From: Desulfosporosinus hippei DSM 8344
GTDB taxonomy: Bacteria > Bacillota > Desulfitobacteriia > Desulfitobacteriales > Desulfitobacteriaceae
Direction: 5' to 3'
NCBI RefSeq assembly: GCF_900100785.1
Contig: NZ_FNCP01000020.1
Span: forward strand, 1-64,000
Length of the DNA stretch: 64,000 nt
A model generated the notes under the pieces. The model worked only from the letters and a program-made list of their open reading frames with translations. It was not told the origin of the DNA and did not search any database. This document shows, piece after piece, positions 16,636 through 25,799 of the stretch (position 1 is the first letter of the stretch; every line of letters starts with the position of its first letter). Made by a program: the position numbers and the translations under genes.

Positions 16636-16833
16636 TCAAGGTCGTCCGCCTTGGCAATTGGGACACTTTCGTTGCCAGATATCCGATCCATTGGCTTTAT
16701 ACTTGAAATTACATTTTTGACATTCTATCGAGTAAAACCATTGCCCATGATCTGTACCCTGTTCCTCTGTTCGCCCAATGTTCATTTGTTTATTTTTGTT
16801 AACATAGCCCGGTTTAGTTGTTTCTTTATTCAT
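16636..16833 (-). CDS. small zinc-ribbon protein
   Basis: A 65-residue protein: basic N terminus (MNKETTKPGYVNKNKQMNIG), then CQKCNFKYKANG and CPNCQGG, a four-cysteine zinc ribbon. The function is unknown; it may bind DNA or RNA or act as a small partner. A second, broken copy with the same flanking repeats lies directly upstream (16965-17124), so the unit was duplicated in tandem. The ribosome site is GGCGG 8 bases before ATG 16833. Confidence 0.65.
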   Translation of the reverse strand: MNKETTKPGYVNKNKQMNIGRTEEQGTDHGQWFYSIECQKCNFKYKANGSDIWQRKCPNCQGGRP

Positions 16834-16964
16834 GTTTTTTCCGCCTGTCTCTTATCTGTTTATATATAAAAACGTACCGCTCACAGACAGCCACCCTGGC
16901 GAGTGACTATGCTATGGATCAGAATGCCAATGGTTACCGAGACTTAATCCTAGCGGGGGCCCTT

Positions 16965-17124
16965 TCGTTGTCAGATACCCGACCCATTCGCTTTGTACAT
17001 GAAGTTACAGTTTTGACATTCAATTGAATAAATGCGCATGATCTGTTCCCTGTTCCTTTGTTCGCCCAATGTTGATTTGATTATTTTTGTTAATATATCC
17101 GGAATTAGTAGTTTCTTTATTCAT
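16965..17124 (-). pseudogene. broken tandem copy of the zinc-ribbon gene
   Basis: Starts MNKETTNSGYINKNNQINIG, then a deletion of a few bases shifts frame near 17030. The other frame continues YSIECQNCNFMYKANGSGI before a stop. It is otherwise aligned along its length with the gene at 16636-16833. Confidence 0.8.
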
Positions 17125-17281
17125 ATTTCATCCGCCTTTCTCTAATTTGTTAATAAAACATACCTGTCTCATTGACTGCCACTCTGGCAGGGTTCGCCCT
17201 GATAGGTGATCTTTGAGCATAAGGGTGGTACAAACGGACAGTTCGAAGGTTATAAGCGCGAGGGGTTTATAAATACTGTCA

Positions 17282-17554
17282 TTAGGCCTTTTCAAGAACA
17301 CTTAAAGCTAGTCTTCGTAATTCTAACTCTGAAAGTCCATGGTACTTATTATAGACTTGAAATGACTGTTTAGCGTAGTGAGAAAAGCCTCCCTGACCTT
17401 CAATTGCCTTGAAATTACCAATTCTGGCTCGCAAACTATTAACTCCCATGCCTAACTTTTCTCCAATCTCCTTGATTGAAAAGCCAATTTTAGAATCCCC
17501 ATAATTGTATAAATACAAGGTCACAACATCATCATCAATTGTCCAACTATGCAT
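17282..17554 (-). CDS. small helix-turn-helix-like protein (90 aa)
   Basis: A 90-residue protein: MHSWTIDDDVVTLYLYNYGD, then FSIKEIGEKLGMGVNSLRAR, which reads as a helix-turn-helix (IKEIGEKLG-MGVNSLRARI), then a helical tail. It may regulate the operon upstream (17658-18716) or a partner elsewhere. It is separated from that operon by a terminator hairpin, so it probably has its own promoter. Function is unknown. The gene's end codes for LSVLEKA. Confidence 0.6.
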   Translation of the reverse strand: MHSWTIDDDVVTLYLYNYGDSKIGFSIKEIGEKLGMGVNSLRARIGNFKAIEGQGGFSHYAKQSFQVYNKYHGLSELELRRLALSVLEKA

Positions 17555-17628
17555 GATCCGTTACTCCTAACAAATATGTTCCAACTATCTATGTAGATCT
17601 ACCTTCTCGTTGTAGATGAATAAGTAAA

Positions 17629-17650
17629 ACCCCGTTTGATAAACGGGGTC
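17629..17650 (-). terminator. terminator of the 18.7-17.7 kb operon
   Basis: Minus strand: CCCCGTTT-atc-AAACGGGG followed by TTTTAC, 9 bases past the stop of the 49-residue gene. Confidence 0.8.
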
Positions 17651-17657
17651 AGCTATG

Positions 17658-17807
17658 TTACTTCTTATCTCCTTCTTTTCTTATGGTACCAATCTTTTTG
17701 TCGCTTCGAGTATCTCTTCCATTTTCGTTTCTTATTGTACCAGGTGGCAGGCCTTCTTTCTTTTCGAAGGTTCCAACTGTACAATCACTTCTTGTTTTTC
17801 GAGTCAT
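17658..17807 (-). CDS. small basic conserved protein (49 aa)
   Basis: A 49-residue ORF with a perfect AAGGAGGAGAT ribosome site before ATG 17807. It contains GTFEKKEGLPPGTIRNENGR and DTRSDKKIGTIRKEG, very basic and glycine-rich. From memory, similar small proteins (EKK.GLP.GTIRN..GR.TRSDKK) occur in Firmicutes; no function is known. It is last of three same-strand genes starting at 18716, with an intrinsic terminator just after it, which supports a real operon. Confidence 0.7.
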   Translation of the reverse strand: MTRKTRSDCTVGTFEKKEGLPPGTIRNENGRDTRSDKKIGTIRKEGDKK

Positions 17808-17854
17808 TCCATCTCCTCCTTCGTTCCATTAACACTAGTATCGGATATAAAAAC

Positions 17855-18061
17855 TTAATCAACCTTGTCAGAGGATTCCTTACTATCCTTGTTTTTGGTG
17901 AAATACTCCAAACTAATTCCAAAACCTTCGTTTAACATTTCAATTCCCGACTGATTTGTGTTTGAGTTTGAATCGGATCTTTTTCCCGCATCAGATCGAA
18001 TTGTTTCAATATCTAAAGAGATAAGTTCTAAGTCATCACTTAAGCTTTTATTCTTGCTCAT
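17855..18061 (-). CDS. small acidic hypothetical protein (68 aa)
   Basis: A 68-residue, Ser/Asp/Asn-rich protein (MSKNKSLSDDLELISLDIET at its start), probably largely unstructured. A strong AAAGGAGG precedes ATG 18061. The gap to the membrane protein gene is 16 bases and to the next gene 47 bases. No recognised domain. It is the middle gene of a probable three-gene unit. Confidence 0.65.
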   Translation of the reverse strand: MSKNKSLSDDLELISLDIETIRSDAGKRSDSNSNTNQSGIEMLNEGFGISLEYFTKNKDSKESSDKVD

Positions 18062-18077
18062 TCTTTTGCCTCCTTTC

Positions 18078-18716
18078 TTACTTCAAGATCAAGTAAGCCA
18101 TTATAAGTATTATAGAAATTATCATTGACCATTGACTACGTGCAAGCATTTTAGCTGTTTGTTCATTTCTCTTTCGATGTATGCGAACCAAGTTTAAATA
18201 AACTTCAAGTAGTTTGCTTCCAGATTGAATTTTTGCCATAGAAATAAACTGACTATCAATAATCTTAATATCAAAGTTTTCAAATGGCTTTACTGAAATG
18301 ACATTAACTGCAAATACAAATGATGATATTAAGCTAAAATAAGCCATCAATCCTGTAACAATCTGGAGCAAGAGAACGAATGTAATAGGTTGAGACATAC
18401 TATGAATAATATCTTTTACAGAAATAATATTATAAATTGCAATCCCAATTGCTGCGAAAACAGGAATTATTATGCCTGCTCTATTATCAAAACTCTGTTT
18501 TTTATTCCTTTCCAAATCATATTCATGCATAGCAATATTGAGGCACTCTGAAATGGAAGTTAAATCGAATAGTCTCTTATCTTCTTCCCTTATTTGTTTT
18601 ATCTCATCTAGAGCATCATAATTCAATCTACTATCGGAAGAATTATTGTTCTGTTGTTCCGAATTGTTCTCACAATCTTCTATTACTGTGACTTTATATG
18701 TTTTGGTTTGATGCAT
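18078..18716 (-). CDS. membrane protein with SLATT-like topology
   Basis: A 212-residue protein: acidic soluble N terminus (1-50), a charged helix with EYDLERNKKQSFDNRAG leading into TM1 (about 80-101), a hairpin TM2-3 (about 111-142), a cytoplasmic helical segment (145-190) and a last TM (196-212). The R-N-K-K...N-R-A-G entry into TM1 resembles SLATT and related membrane effectors in CBASS/Pycsar-type defence operons. This is inference from topology only. First gene of an operon with two tiny genes; the reading frame begins at ATG 18716. Confidence 0.6.
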   Translation of the reverse strand: MHQTKTYKVTVIEDCENNSEQQNNNSSDSRLNYDALDEIKQIREEDKRLFDLTSISECLNIAMHEYDLERNKKQSFDNRAGIIIPVFAAIGIAIYNIISVKDIIHSMSQPITFVLLLQIVTGLMAYFSLISSFVFAVNVISVKPFENFDIKIIDSQFISMAKIQSGSKLLEVYLNLVRIHRKRNEQTAKMLARSQWSMIISIILIMAYLILK

Positions 18717-18719
18717 TTT

Positions 18720-19286
18720 TCCAACCCCATTACATTATAAAAGCTAACTCTAATAGCAAAAGAGTGGACAACCACAATCTTGATTTCATACTTTTGCTTT
18801 TTTGTTTTCCAGCCAAAAGAGTGACTCCCGATTCCATTCTTTCATCCAGGCTACGATTGAATAGCAGTTGCAAAATATAGTTTCAAGTGGAGAGGTTCGA
18901 GAAATACCCCTAGATCATTTACCATCTTTTACTTTCCACATTCCTTCTTGAATTCCTCCTAAGATCGTAAAATATTCCATAAAGAAACAAAAATACCAGA
19001 CAGTTATCACGATACTGCCTGTCTCCATATCCCCCGAACACTCTGTCACCATAAAAAGAACATACACTTCTCAAACCCGCTGATATCAAGGCTTGCAATC
19101 AACCCCGATATAGCACTATTATCGTCTCCACGTGCATTATCCGAGGAAACATATAGCTCTTATAATCTTACAATGAAGTAACGCTGCCCCCTGCAATCCT
19201 GCACATCACCCAGCTATCTTCCCAATAATTCCCGATAATAGGCAAAAAAATTGCCAGCCTACACGCTGACAATTCAAAGCTAAATT
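18720..19286. other. spacer without recognised genes
   Basis: AT-rich, several short hairpins; I see no supported ORF. It contains the boundary between the defence island and the RND operon. Confidence 0.35.
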
Positions 19287-19520
19287 CTATTTTTCATTCT
19301 TCCGTAAATCATTGATCAATATCCGCATATAATCCCGCCGGAAGTACAAGATCCTCGACATGAAAACAATTCCATCTTCGCACCTGTAAAATATAAGGTG
19401 ATTTGCACAGACAAGAAACCGATAGTCAGTCTGAATATCTCCTACGGAAGATAGCGGTGCACCAATTCCAGGATGCTCCGCTAGCCCTCGCACCCTTTTG
19501 ATGATTTTAAAACACTCCAC
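19287..19520 (-). pseudogene. RelE/ParE-family toxin, N-terminally truncated
   Basis: Encodes 77 residues: RVRGLAEHPGIGAPLSSVGD, TDYRFLVCANHLIFYRCEDG and RILYFRRDYMRIL, the ParE/RelE core and C terminus. The usual first 20-25 residues (strand 1 and helix 1) are missing, and the reading frame opens only at GTG 19520, 16 bases from the adaptor stop codon. No antitoxin gene is adjacent. Probably inactive. Confidence 0.72.
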
Positions 19521-19536
19521 TAACCCCGCTCAACCC

Positions 19537-20784
19537 TTACTGACCACTCAACACGTTAACCTTCTCCCCTTCATTGAGAAAAATCTGTCCTTCAGTGATG
19601 ACCTGATCACCGGCTTTCAAGCCATCGATAATCTCCGTAAACCTGTCATTAGCTAACCCGGTGGTCACTTGGACCTTTTTTACACTACCCTCGGCAACCA
19701 GATAAACAACTGACCCACTGTTTTCAATTTTGATGGCCTCATTAGGGACGGTCATGACATTTTCTTTTACGGCTTCAGGTAAGACAACTCTGGCGAACAT
19801 ACCTGATTTTAAGTCATCCGTAGTATTGAGCAGAATCTTGATCGTATAAGCCTTAGACTTGCTGTCCGCATTAGGGCTTATATAGTCAACCACCCCCTCT
19901 ACAACCTTGTTTTCCAGAGCATTCATTTTCAGAGCAATGATTTCTCCTTTTTCAATCTTAGCCACCACTTTATCCGGCACACTGATTTCGGCCATCATGG
20001 TAGCTGTATCAATAATTGTCAAAGCAGCGGTGGAGCCTGAGATAATCTCCCCTTCATCCACATTCCGCCCGGAGACTATTCCTGAAATGGGTGCGGTAAT
20101 CACCGTATTTTTCAGCTGCTCAGAAGCATAATTAACTCCGGCAGCAGCTTGATTGACTTGGGCTGAAGCCACGCTGACTGAATCCGGCCCGGATTTTTCT
20201 TTGAGGAGTTTCAGATTATCCTGGGCCGTTCTCAAATCCACCTCTGCACTGGCGTATTGTTTTTGGAAGTCATCCAGAGTCAGTTTGGCGATGACTCCGT
20301 TGTCATACAATTGTTGATTCAGATCATATTTTTTCTTGGCATCCTCATAAGTGATTTGTTTGTTTTCCACGGTTTGCTCGGCTTGCAGGACTTGCTGATC
20401 ATAAGCGGAGCCTGCGGTCTTGGCCAAATTGGCCTGGCTTACCTCCAGATTGGCTTGCTGTTGCTGAAGCTGAGCCTGTAAGTCCCCCGAGTCTAAGGTA
20501 AACAGCACCTGACCTTTTTCCACTCTATCACCGGCCTCAACCTGAACTGTCGCAACCCTGCCCGCTATTTTGGAGGAAACGCTCACTTCTTGAACCGGCT
20601 TCAGAATACTGGCGTATTCCACTTCCGTTGTCAGGGTGGCTGCACTTGCTGTCACTGTTGTGACATTTTTTATTGATGGCACAACTTCTGCTTCTTTATT
20701 TCCGAAACCGGATATTAAGGCAACCAAGATTATTCCGGAGATCACTACCCCTAAACCTAGGCCCAGCCCTTTAATATGCTTCAT
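19537..20784 (-). CDS. RND efflux adaptor (membrane fusion protein)
   Basis: A 415-residue HlyD-type adaptor: N-terminal membrane anchor (residues 5-26, no lipobox Cys), lipoyl half (KIAGRVATVQVEAGDRVEKG), a coiled-coil hairpin of about 120 residues rich in Gln/Ala, the second lipoyl half (TAPISGIVSGRNVDEGEIIS), then beta-barrel and membrane-proximal domains (AEISVPDKVVAKIEKGE; TEGQIFLNEGEKV). It links the RND pump outside the membrane. Its start overlaps the pump gene end by 14 bases. It is last gene of a regulator-kinase-pump-adaptor operon. Confidence 0.92.
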   Translation of the reverse strand: MKHIKGLGLGLGVVISGIILVALISGFGNKEAEVVPSIKNVTTVTASAATLTTEVEYASILKPVQEVSVSSKIAGRVATVQVEAGDRVEKGQVLFTLDSGDLQAQLQQQQANLEVSQANLAKTAGSAYDQQVLQAEQTVENKQITYEDAKKKYDLNQQLYDNGVIAKLTLDDFQKQYASAEVDLRTAQDNLKLLKEKSGPDSVSVASAQVNQAAAGVNYASEQLKNTVITAPISGIVSGRNVDEGEIISGSTAALTIIDTATMMAEISVPDKVVAKIEKGEIIALKMNALENKVVEGVVDYISPNADSKSKAYTIKILLNTTDDLKSGMFARVVLPEAVKENVMTVPNEAIKIENSGSVVYLVAEGSVKKVQVTTGLANDRFTEIIDGLKAGDQVITEGQIFLNEGEKVNVLSGQ

Positions 20785-23700
20785 AATCTTCTACCTCCCT
20801 GATCGTTAGAATTGGCTTCTTTCGTTTCACCAGATACTGCCGAGCATCATCCATCAAGGTATAAACTACCGGCAGAACAATGGGGGATAAAACTGTCGAT
20901 GTAATCATGCCCCCGATAATTATGATGGCCATTCCGCTCCTCATTTCACTCCCGGCCCCGCTGGATAGCGCCGAGGGCAGCATACCGACAATCATGGTTG
21001 CTGAAGTCATCAGGATGGGTCTTAAGCGAGTGGTTCCCGATTCGATCAGGGCTTCTCGCAGGGGCATTCCTTGTTTCATCAAGGTTTGGGTATAGTCAAT
21101 CAACAAGGTTCCGTTCTTGGATGCCAAGCCGTCCAGCAAAATCAGGCCGATCATGGACAGGATATTCAAGGATTGCCCGGATAAAGCCAGCAAGCCAAAG
21201 GCCCCGATAATTGCACAAGGCAAGGAAAGCATTCTGATGAAGGGAGTCAAAAAGGATTCATACAAAATGATCAGAATGGCATAGACCAGAACAATCGCCA
21301 CAACCAGGGCCTGAATCAGGGCGCTGAAGCTCTCGGCCATGTTTTCCTGACTGCCGCCGAATTCTATCGTATAGCCATCAGGCAGGCTAAAACCCTCCAG
21401 TTGGTTTTCAATGAGCGTAGTTACATCTCCCAGGAGACTGTTTTGTAAATTTGCTGAGATGGTTACGATGTTCTCTCTATCCTCTCTGGATAGTTTTAAA
21501 GGACTTTCGGCATACTCAATGGCTGCTACCTGATTCAGAGCAATCTGTTCTCCTGCCGAATTTTGAACCTTGACGGCGCCCAAATCAGCGGGAGTTTGGA
21601 TCTGGTTATCCATAAACCGGAGGACAATATCATATTCATTCCCGTTCTGCCGGTAGATGCCGGCCTTCGATCCCTGGAGTCCGGTTCTGAGAACCGTAGA
21701 AATATCCGGCGTATTTACTCCGTATTGAACAGCCGCCAGCCTGTCAACCTTCACCTGGATCTCGCTCTCACTGGTTCGCTCGGAATTAGTGACGTCCGCC
21801 GTCCCCGGGGTGGCTTTGACGATATCCTCTACTTTGTAGGACAACTCTTTTAAAACAGCCGGGTCCTCTCCACTGATGACTAGCTGAACGGGTTTGCCGT
21901 TTCCACCGGCAGATTGAGCTTCAGAAACGCTGAATTGAACACCCGCCAGAGTATTCCCCCACTGGCGCATTTCTGTGGCAATTTCAGTCTGGCTCTTTTG
22001 CCGTTCACTTTTGTCCACCAGCTTGACGATAATATTGGCTGAGGATTTATCCGAGTTATATCCCACAGTGGTGAGATAATCCTTCACTTCAGCCATAGTC
22101 TGCAATTGATTTTCAACCAAGCTGACCTTTTCCTCTGTTTGTTTTAAACCGGAACCCGAAGTAAGATTCAGCTCAATGGAGATCTGGCTTTGATCACTTT
22201 GGGGGGTAAACTCAGTTTTAATAAAACCCAGGGGCAGTAAGGAGACAGCCAGAATACAGCCGGCAATTAACAGACTGACAACTTTCCACCTGTGATCCAG
22301 GGACCAGATTAATAACTTCTTGTACATTTCATTTGCCCGGTCCAGGACAGGGGGAAATCTTCTTGATTTTTTGGTTTCCGGCTGAAGCTCTCCGGCTTCT
22401 TCAGGATTCTTCTTTTTTAGAAATAGGGAAGCCAGCATGGGGGTTACCGTAAAGGAGACTAAAAGGGAAAAGAGGGATGCCACGGCAACGGTGAGGCCAA
22501 ATTCTTTAAAGAACTGGCCCACCATGCCCGACATAAAGGCTACGGGAATAAAGATGACCACATCACAGAGAGTTATGGCGATTGCTGCCATACCGATCTC
22601 CCTGCGCCCTTGGATGGCTGCCTGTTTCGGGTTTTTCCCCATGCCTAAATGTCTCTGGATATTCTCCAGAACCACAATGGAATCATCCACCAGAATACCG
22701 ATACTCAAGGATAAAGCCATCAGGGTCATCATATTCAAGGTAAAATCAAAGGCATACATCATAAAGAAGGTGGAAACCAAGGAGGTGGGGATGGCCACCA
22801 GGACAACTAAGGATGACTGCCAGCTCCGCAGAAACAGCAAGAGTACAAGAGCTGTTGTAATGACTCCTTCCACAAGGCTGGATTTAACATCTTCCAGAGA
22901 ATCGTTGATAAAAGTAGTACTATCCGTGGTTACTGTGACACTTACTCCCGTTGGCAGCTGTGCTTGAATCTTCAGCAATTCAGCTTTGACATTATTCACA
23001 GCCTCGACAACATTGGCATCACTTTGCTTTTGAATGCTGATGCCCAAGGCATTGGTTCCATTCAAGGTTAAGATTTGTTCTTGGTCGGGATATTCCAGCT
23101 GGATCTGGGCAATATCTGCCAGCCGAACTGTCCCTCCTTCCGAGTTGGGAATTAACAAATTCTTAATTTCATCGATATCTTTAAACTGTCCCACTACCTT
23201 AACGGCTTGGTCGCTGGTATCCAGACTTATCCGGCCGGCAGGGAGATTGCTGTTTTCCGTCTTTAGCTTTGTCAGCAAGGTATTGACATTAACTTGGTAA
23301 TAATCCAGAGCCGTTTTGTCTAAGCGAATGGCCAGCTGCTTATCCTCGGCACCCTGAAGGCTGACCTGGCCAATGCCGGGTATCTTCGCCAAATCCTCTT
23401 TAATCTTTTCTGCTTCATTTTGGAGTTGATCATAGGGGACCGTCCCGGTGAGGCCCAGAGTCAGGACAGACTGGGCATCCATGTCAATCTTCGTGAGAAT
23501 CGGGGAATTGACATCCTCAGGCAATTTGCCTGAGGCACCATCCACTGCCTTTTGCACGTCTAAAAAGGCTGAATTCATATCCGTTTCCATAGTGAAGGTT
23601 ATAATTGTTTGTCCAATACCTTCTTTGGATATTGACTTCAGGGTATCAATTCCACTGATCCCGGAAACTGCATCTTCAATGGGTTTGACAACGTCCTCTT

Positions 23701-23878
23701 CTATCTCTTCGGCACCTGCACCGCTATAACCGGTAGTGACAGTGATGATGGGTACGTTGATCGAGGGGTATAAATCCGCGCCCAGACTCTTATAGCCGAA
23801 AATACCGATACCAATAAATAAGGCCAGCAAGACAAAGACTGCCGAGGGCCTCTTTACCGATAACTCAGTAATACTCAT
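20771..23878 (-). CDS. RND-family multidrug/hydrophobe efflux pump
   Basis: A 1035-residue HAE-type RND transporter, full length. It starts MSITELSVKRPSAVFVLLAL (TM1), has the proton-relay aspartates in SIGILVDDSIVVLENIQRHL (TM4), the conserved Lys in GLASKNGTLLIDY (TM10) and a second porter domain. It exports drugs or lipophilic compounds by proton antiport. In Gram-positive-type cells such pumps work with an HlyD adaptor and no outer-membrane channel is expected. Part of the operon 25755-19537, likely controlled by the adjacent two-component system. Confidence 0.94.
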   Translation of the reverse strand: MSITELSVKRPSAVFVLLALFIGIGIFGYKSLGADLYPSINVPIITVTTGYSGAGAEEIEEDVVKPIEDAVSGISGIDTLKSISKEGIGQTIITFTMETDMNSAFLDVQKAVDGASGKLPEDVNSPILTKIDMDAQSVLTLGLTGTVPYDQLQNEAEKIKEDLAKIPGIGQVSLQGAEDKQLAIRLDKTALDYYQVNVNTLLTKLKTENSNLPAGRISLDTSDQAVKVVGQFKDIDEIKNLLIPNSEGGTVRLADIAQIQLEYPDQEQILTLNGTNALGISIQKQSDANVVEAVNNVKAELLKIQAQLPTGVSVTVTTDSTTFINDSLEDVKSSLVEGVITTALVLLLFLRSWQSSLVVLVAIPTSLVSTFFMMYAFDFTLNMMTLMALSLSIGILVDDSIVVLENIQRHLGMGKNPKQAAIQGRREIGMAAIAITLCDVVIFIPVAFMSGMVGQFFKEFGLTVAVASLFSLLVSFTVTPMLASLFLKKKNPEEAGELQPETKKSRRFPPVLDRANEMYKKLLIWSLDHRWKVVSLLIAGCILAVSLLPLGFIKTEFTPQSDQSQISIELNLTSGSGLKQTEEKVSLVENQLQTMAEVKDYLTTVGYNSDKSSANIIVKLVDKSERQKSQTEIATEMRQWGNTLAGVQFSVSEAQSAGGNGKPVQLVISGEDPAVLKELSYKVEDIVKATPGTADVTNSERTSESEIQVKVDRLAAVQYGVNTPDISTVLRTGLQGSKAGIYRQNGNEYDIVLRFMDNQIQTPADLGAVKVQNSAGEQIALNQVAAIEYAESPLKLSREDRENIVTISANLQNSLLGDVTTLIENQLEGFSLPDGYTIEFGGSQENMAESFSALIQALVVAIVLVYAILIILYESFLTPFIRMLSLPCAIIGAFGLLALSGQSLNILSMIGLILLDGLASKNGTLLIDYTQTLMKQGMPLREALIESGTTRLRPILMTSATMIVGMLPSALSSGAGSEMRSGMAIIIIGGMITSTVLSPIVLPVVYTLMDDARQYLVKRKKPILTIREVEDYEAY

Positions 23879-23998
23879 GATTATGTACCTCTTCCCTTGG
23901 TTTTAATGGAATTATACAAGGCAAAGGTAAACTCCGGCTAAAGAGAAAATAATTATCTGTAAAGCAAATCTAAAAAATAATGAAGTGACCTTTTTCGG

Positions 23999-25045
23999 TC
24001 ACTTCACAAGGGGTAAGGCAAAGCGGATGCCCAATCCTCCGTAATTGGAGTGAAAGGCAGATATCTCACCGCCATGATGCTCGATAATGGATTTGCAGCT
24101 GGCCAGACCTAATCCCATCCCCCCATTTTGGTTCTGTCTGGATTTATCCACGGTAAAAAATTTCTGAAACAGCAGAGGCAGTTCCTTTTCCGGCACACCC
24201 GCACCATTATCCTCCACCTGGAAAAAGGCATACATGCCGCGGACATAGCCCCGCATATAGACCTTTAAGTCTTTTCTCTCCCCATACCTCACGGCATTGC
24301 TGAAGAGATTCCCGAAAACCCGGCGGATCATGTGTTCGTCAATCGTAATGTGCTGGTTGGCTTTGAAGCTGTTTTCCCAAGCCAGCTCAAAATCAAAACC
24401 GGCTAATTCCGTCTCATATTCAGTAGCAATGCTGGCAAATAGCTTCTGAGCGGGGACGGATTTCACATCCAGAGCATCCAATTCCACCTCGCCCTTAGTA
24501 TAGGAAGAAAAGGTGTTAATCAGCTCGGCAATATGCTTTGTTTTCTTGAGGATCAGCTCATAATATTCCTGGGTTTCCTTTTCAGAAAGATTTTTCTGCA
24601 GGGCTAAGAGCTCCACAAAGCCATTGATGGTCGTCAAGGGAGTCTTTAAGTCATGAGCCATGGCGGCAATCATCCCGATCTGTTCCTTGTGGGCTTGATA
24701 AAGCCTGTCTTCCATCTCATTAAAGTGATTGTATAGTTCTCCGATTTCATCCCTTCGTTTTGAACTTAAGATCACGGGCCGACTTATGTTTACCCTTTTC
24801 AGCCGGGTATTGAGGAACTGAAGGGGTTTAGTTATGTTGAAATGTAAATAGACGGCTAAAATGACAAACACCATCCCGGTGAGAATCAGCAAATAAAAGG
24901 CCACTTCTAATTGCACGGGCATTAAGGGTAATCTTAAGATTTTTGGCTTTTCCGTCATGAAATTTCTGATAAATACTGCCCCCGGAAAGATGATCAGCAC
25001 AAAAACCAACATGAACAGCAGCGGCAGCTTGATCTTTAACTTCAT
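23999..25045 (-). CDS. sensor histidine kinase of the RND operon
   Basis: A 348-residue kinase: two TMs (about 8-26 and 44-65) with a very short loop, HAMP, HisKA with AHDLKTPLTTINGFVELL, and HATPase with NLFSNAVRYG, DNGAGVP and MGLGLASCKSI. The small external loop again suggests envelope sensing. GGAAGGG precedes ATG 25045; it starts 8 bases after the regulator gene. The gap to the pump gene is 120 bases and holds no terminator-like hairpin that I can see. Confidence 0.92.
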   Translation of the reverse strand: MKLKIKLPLLFMLVFVLIIFPGAVFIRNFMTEKPKILRLPLMPVQLEVAFYLLILTGMVFVILAVYLHFNITKPLQFLNTRLKRVNISRPVILSSKRRDEIGELYNHFNEMEDRLYQAHKEQIGMIAAMAHDLKTPLTTINGFVELLALQKNLSEKETQEYYELILKKTKHIAELINTFSSYTKGEVELDALDVKSVPAQKLFASIATEYETELAGFDFELAWENSFKANQHITIDEHMIRRVFGNLFSNAVRYGERKDLKVYMRGYVRGMYAFFQVEDNGAGVPEKELPLLFQKFFTVDKSRQNQNGGMGLGLASCKSIIEHHGGEISAFHSNYGGLGIRFALPLVK

Positions 25046-25053
25046 AGCCCTTC

Positions 25054-25755
25054 CTACCCTTCCGTATATTTGTAACCGATACCCCAGATTGTCTTAATAA
25101 AGTCATACTTGCTGCCAAGTTTTTTGCGAATGTTTTTGATATGCACCGTGACAGTATTTATCTCACCGTATTCCCCTGCCCAAACATTTTCATAGATTTG
25201 CTCCCGGGTCAGGACGTTATTGGGGTGATGCATGAGAAAGGATAAGATTTGAAATTCCTTGGTGGACAGCTCAATCTTCTCCTGGTCTAAGTAAGCCTCA
25301 AAGGTCTTTTGATTTAAAATCAGGGGAGAAGGAGAAGGGAATCTCTGTGGATCGGCCTCCTGCCTAAGTCCTTTCCATTCGTTGTACAATCGGTCAAACT
25401 TTCTGAAATGAGCTTTAATCCTTGAAGTAAGCTCTTGAACACTGAAGGGTTTGGTCATATAGTCGTCGGCACCGATTTCCAGGCCAATAATTTTGTCAAT
25501 ATCCCTATCCCGGGCGCTTAAAAACAGAATGGGAATACTGTAATTATTTCTGATGTTTCGGCAGACTTCCAGACCGTCCATTTGGGGCATCATAATGTCC
25601 AGGACAATAAAATCCACCGGATTTTCTTTAAGTAACGCTAACGCCTCAGGCCCGGAATGGGCAACGATCACTTCAAATTGTTCAAGTCGTAAACTTTTCG
25701 TGATCAGTTTGACAATGTCTGGATCGTCATCGACTACTAAAATTGTCTTTTCCAC
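25054..25755 (-). CDS. OmpR-family response regulator of the RND operon
   Basis: A 233-residue regulator: VVDDDPD, Asp in DFIVLDIMMPQMDGLEV, Lys in MTKPFS, and a winged helix with LSTKEFQILSFLMHHPNNVL and VTVHIKNIRKKLG. The start codon is GTG 25755. A linker between the domains contains PQRFPSPSPL. First gene of the operon, so autoregulation and control of the pump are likely by analogy with BaeSR- and CzcRS-type loci. Confidence 0.92.
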   Translation of the reverse strand: MEKTILVVDDDPDIVKLITKSLRLEQFEVIVAHSGPEALALLKENPVDFIVLDIMMPQMDGLEVCRNIRNNYSIPILFLSARDRDIDKIIGLEIGADDYMTKPFSVQELTSRIKAHFRKFDRLYNEWKGLRQEADPQRFPSPSPLILNQKTFEAYLDQEKIELSTKEFQILSFLMHHPNNVLTREQIYENVWAGEYGEINTVTVHIKNIRKKLGSKYDFIKTIWGIGYKYTEG

Positions 25756-25799
25756 AGCTATTCACCAACTTCTTTACTTTGCTTTTCTTTATATCATAG

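Larger units (their letters stand above)
16568..17210 (-). repeat. tandem duplication with repeated GC hairpins
   Basis: Two units of about 290 bases (roughly 16568-16866 and 16867-17150), each a zinc-ribbon gene copy preceded by an A-rich run, AC(C)TG and a GAC.GCCACCC.GGC.GGG-like hairpin. Further copies of the hairpin word lie at about 16500 and 17177, four in total. Confidence 0.6.

Noticed and set aside
22437-22967. 176-residue plus-strand open frame
   Set aside because: It is antisense to the RND pump gene; codon pattern mirrors the real gene and there is no ribosome site.
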